Assembly: GCF_965363235.1 (NCBI RefSeq)
Contig: NC_134843.1
Location: 67,681,865-67,745,864 of the forward strand
Length of the DNA stretch: 64,000 bases
Direction of reading: 5' to 3'
Origin: Mytilus galloprovincialis
Taxonomy: Eukaryota > Mollusca > Bivalvia > Mytilida > Mytilidae
The position numbers were made by a program, and so were the translations under genes. Below the pieces are notes generated by a model. That model was not told the DNA's origin. It saw only the letters and a list, made by a program, of their open reading frames with translations, and searched no databases. Shown in pieces: positions 59,201-64,000 of the stretch (its first letter is position 1; every line of letters starts with the position of its first letter).

Positions 59201-59304
59201 TAAGCGTACTTGTCCCGACGGACAAGCTTGATACAGCTTTTACTTGTCCGACCTTTTTTTCCTCTGGTACCGGACAATCGGACAAGCGTTATTGTCGAGG
59301 CCTG
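56244..59304. mobile_element. 3,061-bp TIR insertion in the satellite, 5-bp TSD
   Basis: Left end CAGGCCTCTACAATAAC and right end GTTATTGTCGAGGCCTG are inverted with one mismatch. ATTGT flanks both sides (56239-56243 and 59305-59309), and intact satellite units read 'gtccattgtattatac' without interruption, giving the empty site. A CAG terminus and 5-bp TSD fit some hAT-like groups. The interior holds another TIR element (56265-58222), then 'ggacaagt/acttgtcc' motifs on the right. A partial reversed 'tctcattg' repeat lies at about 58570-58680. No transposase. Confidence 0.8.
56265..58222. mobile_element. Nested 'tttatacgaccgca' TIR element, 1,958 bp
   Basis: TTTATACGACCGCA is exactly inverted at the right end (TGCGGTCGTATAAA, 58209-58222). 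The interior has a (cgt)n run, then about four units of roughly 150 bp ('tcgcactataactttagttt', 'aggtttatgaccacaaaagg', 'ttggtcccaacagtttagga', 'gggcccaaataagcattttt'), then a second tandem set ('aagggtccaaaattaaactt', 'gggttctttgatatgctgaa') and an 'attgcacaatattgtgcaat' dyad cluster. I recognise it as an abundant mussel element. The 121-codon minus frame and others here are repeat. A diverged copy is at 27720-27995. Confidence 0.8.
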
Positions 59305-62300
59305 ATTGTATTATACATTGAATCCTGACATGAAAAAAATATGGCACATTTACTATGTGTGTACATATATTTACAAATTAAAGTGCACAAATGGTTAGTT
59401 TTGGTCAATGCAGTCAAAGAATTTTGTTGTACAAGTCAGCATGAGGTATTTAAACTATTGAAATTTTGTTACGTATCAGTATTTTGAGTAAAATGAGGAC
59501 ATGCTGGCACCCTAAATTAATGCAAAGAATATTTAATGTTATTATATTGCAATATTGCTGTCCATTGTATTATACATTGAATCCTGACATGAAAAATATG
59601 GCTGATTTACTATGAGGGTATATATTATATACAAATAAAAGTGCACATATGGTCAGTTTTGGTGGATGCGGTCAAATAATTGTGTTGTACAAATCAGCAT
59701 GAGGTATCAAAACTATTGAAATTTTGTTACGTATCAGTATTTTGAGTAAAAAGAGGACATGCTGGCACCCTAAATTTACGCGACCAAAAATTTGTTGTTA
59801 TTATATTGCAATTTTGCTGTCATGGCTGTCCATTGTATTATACATTGAATCCTGACATGATAAATATGGCTGATTTACTATGAGGGTATATAAATTTACA
59901 AATAAAAGTGCGCATATGGTCAGTTTTGGTGGATGCGGTCAAATAATTTTGTTGTACAAATCAGCATGAGGTATCAAAACTACTGAAATTTTGTTACGTA
60001 TCAGTATTTTGAGTAAAAAGAGGACATGCTGGCACCCTAAATTTATGCAAAAAAAAAAATTGTTGTTATTATATTGCAATTTTGCTGTCATGGCTGTTCG
60101 TTGTATTATACATTGAATCCTGACATGAAAAATATGGCTGATTTACTATGAGGGTATATAGATTTACAAATAAAAGTGCACATATGGTCAGTTTTGGTGG
60201 ATGCGGTCAAATAATTTTGTTGTACAATTCAGCATGAGGTATCAAAACTACTGAAATTTTGTTACGTATCAGTATTTTGAGTCAAAAGAGGATATGCTGG
60301 AACCCTAAATTTATGCGAAAAAAAAATTGTTGTTATTATATTGCAATTTTGCTGTCCATTGTATTATACATTGAATCTTGACATGAAAAAATATGGCTGA
60401 TTTACTATGCGGGTATATAAATTTACCAATTAAAGTGCACATATGGTCAGTTTTGGTGGATGCGGTCATATAATTTTGTTGTTCAAAGCAGCATGAGATA
60501 TCAAAACTACTGAAATTTTGTTACGTGTCATTTTTTGGAGTAAAAAGAGAACATGCTGGCACCCTAAATTTATGCGACCAAAAATTTGTTGTTATTATAT
60601 TGCAATATTGCTGTCCATTGTATCATACATTGAATCCTGACATAAAAATATGGCTAATTTACTATGCAGGTATATAGATTTACAAATTATAGTGCACATA
60701 TGGTCAGTTTTGGACAATGCGGTCAAATAATTTAGTTGTTCAAGTCAGTATGAGGTATCAAAACTACTGAAATTTTGTTACGTATCATTTTTTTGAGTAA
60801 AAAGAGGACATGCTACAACCCTAAATTTATGCGACCAAAAATTTGTTGTTATTATATTGCAATATTGCTGTCCATTGTATCATACATTGAATCCTGACAT
60901 GAAAAATATGGCTAATTTACTATGAAGGTATATAGATTTACAAATTATAGTGCACATATGGTCAGTTTTGGACAATGCGGTCAAATGATTTAGTTGTACA
61001 AGTCAGCATGAGGTATCAAAACTACTGAAATTTTGTTACGTATCAGTATTTTGAGTAAAAAGAGGACATGCTGGCACCCTAAATTTATACGACCAAAAAT
61101 TTGTTGTTATTATATTGCAATATTGCTGTCCATTGTATTATACATTGAATCCTGACATAAAAATATGGCTAATTTACTATGCAGGTATATAGATTTACAA
61201 ATTAAAGTGCACATATGGTCAGTTTTGGACAATGCGGTCAAATGATTTAGTTGTACAAGTCAGCATGAGGTATCAAAACTACTGAAAATTTTGTTACGTA
61301 TCAGTATTTTGAGTAAAAAGAAGACATGCTGGCACCCTAAATTTATGTGACCAAAAATTTGTTGTTATTATATTGCAATATTGCTGTCCATTGTATCATA
61401 CATTTAATCCTGACATAAAAATATGGCTTATTTACTATGCGGGTATATAGATTTATAAATTATAGTGCACATATGGTCAGTTCTGGACAATGCGGTCAAA
61501 TAATTTAGTTGTACAAGTCAGCATGAGGTATCAAAACTACTGAAATTTTGTTACGTATCAATATTTTGAATATAATTTTATGAGAACAAAAATTTGTAGT
61601 CATGTTTTATTAAATGAAATAAACTATTGCTGATTGTGGCTGCATAGTTCAGGAATTATAACTAACAAGGACGTATACAACTAACATCAAATATACTTCT
61701 TTTCAAAGATATACATAATAAAGTGCATATATGATTGAATTTGATAGGTATAGGAATATATATTCAGTGCCCGTTATCGTTGTAACCAAGATCGTTTTTA
61801 TAATAGATAGATTGTCAGATCACAGATAAATTTGTGTTAAAAGCAACGTGTTATGCGTTCTTATTTTTCAAATATTTGTATTTAATCCGCTTTATAAATC
61901 GGAATTATTAATTTTACTTTATTTTCGATGTTTATTCTACAAAACAAAGATATGAAAAATATTTTTAAAATAATCGATGTAGAGCGGTCCTGGTTACAAG
62001 TTAACTTAGTGTTGAGCAGAACATTGAAAAGTTAACTTGGGAACAGGTCTGGTTTTGATCGGATTTGTCAAAGCAAAAGTTAACTTTATATGTTAACTTT
62101 GTGGCAGGACTGGTTTCGAAGTTAACTTATGTTAACGTATGACAGGACTGGTTCGAAGTTAACTTATATCAATAGCGGACCTGTTTCCAAGTTAACTTTT
62201 TGGCAGACAAAAAAAGCAGTCATAGGACCATGTCCGCTTTTCAAGTTAACTAGATTTTGGTCCCAGGACTGGTCAGAGCAGTCCTAAATCCGGTCACAGG

Positions 62301-62396
62301 TTAACTTTGACCAGTCCAAATGACTGGTCATCAAGTTAACTTGCTGTACAGGTTAGGACTGCATCCATCTGTACTTTCCTTTGTGGTTTTTATGAG

Positions 62397-63679
62397 CAGA
62401 CTTGTGGTCAATTACATTGGATTGTAATTAATTAAATTACACATTACATTGCAAAAATGATCAATTACACTAATTACACATTACATAGTTTTTGAAATGT
62501 AATTAATTAAATTACAATTACTTTATTAAAGTAATTAATTAAATTACACATTACATTTCATCATAATATTTTTTAACAATATTATACATGTATATATAAT
62601 GCATGTGTAAAATATTCATGTAAGCATAGTTTAAGAGTTGGATTTGATAATCATCAGTAATTTTAATGTTTTGTCATTTAGTCTGCATCTCTTTGGTCTG
62701 AACACTTTGACAGCAATTTTAAATAGTCTTTTGACAGGAGCTAATGTGGCAGATATTGCTTGATCAGAACATGGAATTGTTTTACTTCCATGATCAGAAG
62801 ATGTGTTGATAGGAGAGGGAATTTGTTCCTATTAACTTGGCAATACATTACGGGGTATTTTGACATATCAGAAATAAAGTTATTTATATTAAACATAATA
62901 TAAATAAAGAAATTATAAATAAATTAAAAATATTGTTTTTTACTTAGATGTTAAAAAGTATGATTGTCACAATATTGAAAATAATTTTTAGTACAAACAA
63001 TGTGTATAATGACTAAATATTAGTAATATTTTGCTAATTAGATAAAATACATGTAATAGTAGCATTGTCCGTGGACATTTTAACCTGATTAATTGCTGTT
63101 TGTTTTTACAGCTGTTAATTTTAATTTCTTTAATCCTTTTGTGTATACTAATTTAACAAAATGATTGTGTGCAGTGATTTTAAATTCTAAATGAACTGTC
63201 TAAGAAAGATTTTTCATATTTTTTTTTTTTTTTTAACAAGGTGAGATAAATAACTTATCAATCTATTTAAGTTAAAGATATTTCTTAAAAACTGAACAAA
63301 ACACTAATATATGATTCTCACATTCATTTTTAAATTATAAGACAATTCATAAAAAAAATTTGTAAGTCAAAAAATAATATAAAAACTTCAGAATATATTA
63401 CAGACTTCATATATATTTAAAAAGTTTGTGATATCAATATTTGAAAAATACAATTTATATTGTTAAACATAAATCCTTATCATTAACACCATAAAAGTAC
63501 ATGAAATTGAAATGTAATTCAAAAGTAATTGAGCATTACATGCTTTTTGCATTGTTATTAATTAAATTATCATTACATGTAATTAAAAAAATGCTCAATT
63601 ACACATTACATTCAATTACATGAAAAATTGTAATGCAATACACTTAATTACCATTACATTTTCAATTACCCCATCCCTG
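62397..63679. mobile_element. Non-autonomous hAT-like element, 1,283 bp, 8-bp TSD
   Basis: TTTATGAG occurs exactly at both flanks (62389-62396 and 63680-63687), matching the hAT nTnnnnAn target pattern. Ends begin with CAG (left CAGACTTGTGGTCAATTAC; right, inverted, CAGGGATGGGGTAATTG). Both subterminal regions are dense in 'taattaattaaattac' and 'attacacattacat' motifs. The centre is AT-rich and non-coding, with no transposase. Confidence 0.8.
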
Positions 63680-63687
63680 TTTATGAG

Positions 63688-64000
63688 ATGAATGAAAATG
63701 TTAATTATGTGCAAGTAATATTTTTCCATTTTTCACTACAATTGTGTATATAGAGGCGGCTCAAGATGGGGTCCCGGCTGCCAGGGCACCCCTTATAGAG
63801 CTACATGAACTTTAATCCAGACTTTTTAACAGTTTCACTCCAAATTTTGTTTGGCCTCCCCAATTTCTTTTTTCAAAATCCTGGATCTACAACTGGTTTA
63901 TACAGATTTTATGCATTATACAATCCATACAGTCAATTTATAAAGAAAGCAAAACTAAAATTACAGCAAATAGGTCATAATAATACATATTATTACATAT
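63688..64000. other. Non-coding right edge
   Basis: Contains 'gaggcggctcaagatggggt' and 'ggctgccagggcacccctta', GC-richer phrases that may belong to another repeat. No exon is supported. Confidence 0.35.

Larger units (their letters stand above)
55985..61560. repeat. Satellite-like tandem array, about 260-bp unit, about 10 copies
   Basis: The unit contains 'tgaatcctgacatgaaaaat', 'atggctgatttactatgagg', 'agtgcacatatggtcagttt', 'cagcatgaggtatcaaaact', 'ttttgttacgtatcagtatt' and 'gaggacatgctggcacccta'. Units begin near 59319, 59578, 59844, 60114, 60372, 60628, 60888, 61145 and 61404. One more unit (55985-56243) lies left of the nested 3.06 kb insertion. More diverged traces flank both sides (about 55790-55980 and 61560-61760). 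Confidence 0.9.
54690..62371. mobile_element. 7.7 kb TIR element with GTTAAC-array termini, carrying a satellite
   Basis: CAGATGGGTGCGGTCCTAAC at the left is inverted at the right as GTTAGGACTGCATCCATCTG (two mismatches), with TA on both flanks (54688-54689 and 62372-62373). Just inside, the palindrome GTTAAC occurs 4 times in about 110 bp on the left and 11 times in about 350 bp on the right, mixed with GACCAGTC/GGACTGG motifs. The interior holds a 25-bp tandem array, a short secreted-peptide-like frame, a roughly 260-bp satellite, and a 3.06 kb nested insertion in that satellite. No transposase is recognised. The alternative is two separate termini brought together by chance, which the matching orientation and motif content make less likely. 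Confidence 0.6.

Overview
Eukaryotic, AT-rich, intron-rich and crowded with interspersed repeats. Many repeats are families I recognise from marine mussels (Mytilus and relatives): the 'tctcattg...accacatcttctt' family, the 'agaggctct..agagcctgtgtcgctcacc' family, the 'ttttatacgaccgcaaaa' family, and Penelope and LINE tails. The window is therefore most likely bivalve mollusc nuclear DNA. Nothing looks bacterial. Most open reading frames of 60-120 codons here are chance or repeat-derived. The real genes are split into short exons that I reconstructed from splice sites and phase.

Region by region. 1-5 kb: a terminal exon of an unknown + strand gene (2534-2702) and a damaged C2H2 zinc-finger gene (2927-3501, -, with a possible leader exon near 4.9 kb). 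5.9-9.5 kb: a 3.5 kb terminal-inverted-repeat element holding coding-like relics. 9.8-11.5 kb: a SINE-like repeat and the tail of a Penelope-like retroelement. 11.5-13.1 kb: three consecutive exons of COQ4 (coenzyme Q biosynthesis, -), one with a 1-base frameshift. 13-23 kb: repeats, a decayed multicopy gene (about 17.9-18.9 kb) and a LINE 3' end. 23.3-25.4 kb: a foldback element with 9-bp target duplications. 25.9-26.3 kb: another LINE 3' end. 28.1-37.1 kb: a ten-exon gene (-) for a protein resembling the DUF7869 family. 37.1-40.8 kb: a + strand gene with a coiled coil and a Tudor-like C-terminus, nearly head-to-head with the previous gene and carrying two palindromic MITEs in its introns. 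41.4-41.7 kb: an array of 11 copies of a 12-bp palindrome at mostly 21-bp spacing. 42-50 kb: repeats. 50.4-52.9 kb: the 3' part of a gene for a Ser/Asn/Gln-rich, probably disordered protein (-). 53.2-63.7 kb: a nest of DNA transposons. One 7.7 kb element with GTTAAC-array termini contains a satellite of about 260 bp. That satellite is interrupted by a 3.06 kb element with a 5-bp target duplication, which itself contains another TIR element. A hAT-like element with an 8-bp duplication follows.

The genes do not form a pathway; they are ordinary neighbouring nuclear genes separated by mobile DNA. The most unusual theme is that several unrelated elements carry dense arrays of short dyad motifs at their ends (GTCCTGAC, GTTAAC, CACATGTG, TTTCAC..GTGAAA, TAATTA), plus the free-standing TTCCCATGGGAA array. 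Single-base frameshifts occur in four unrelated coding sequences, so some apparent pseudogenisation may be residual assembly error.
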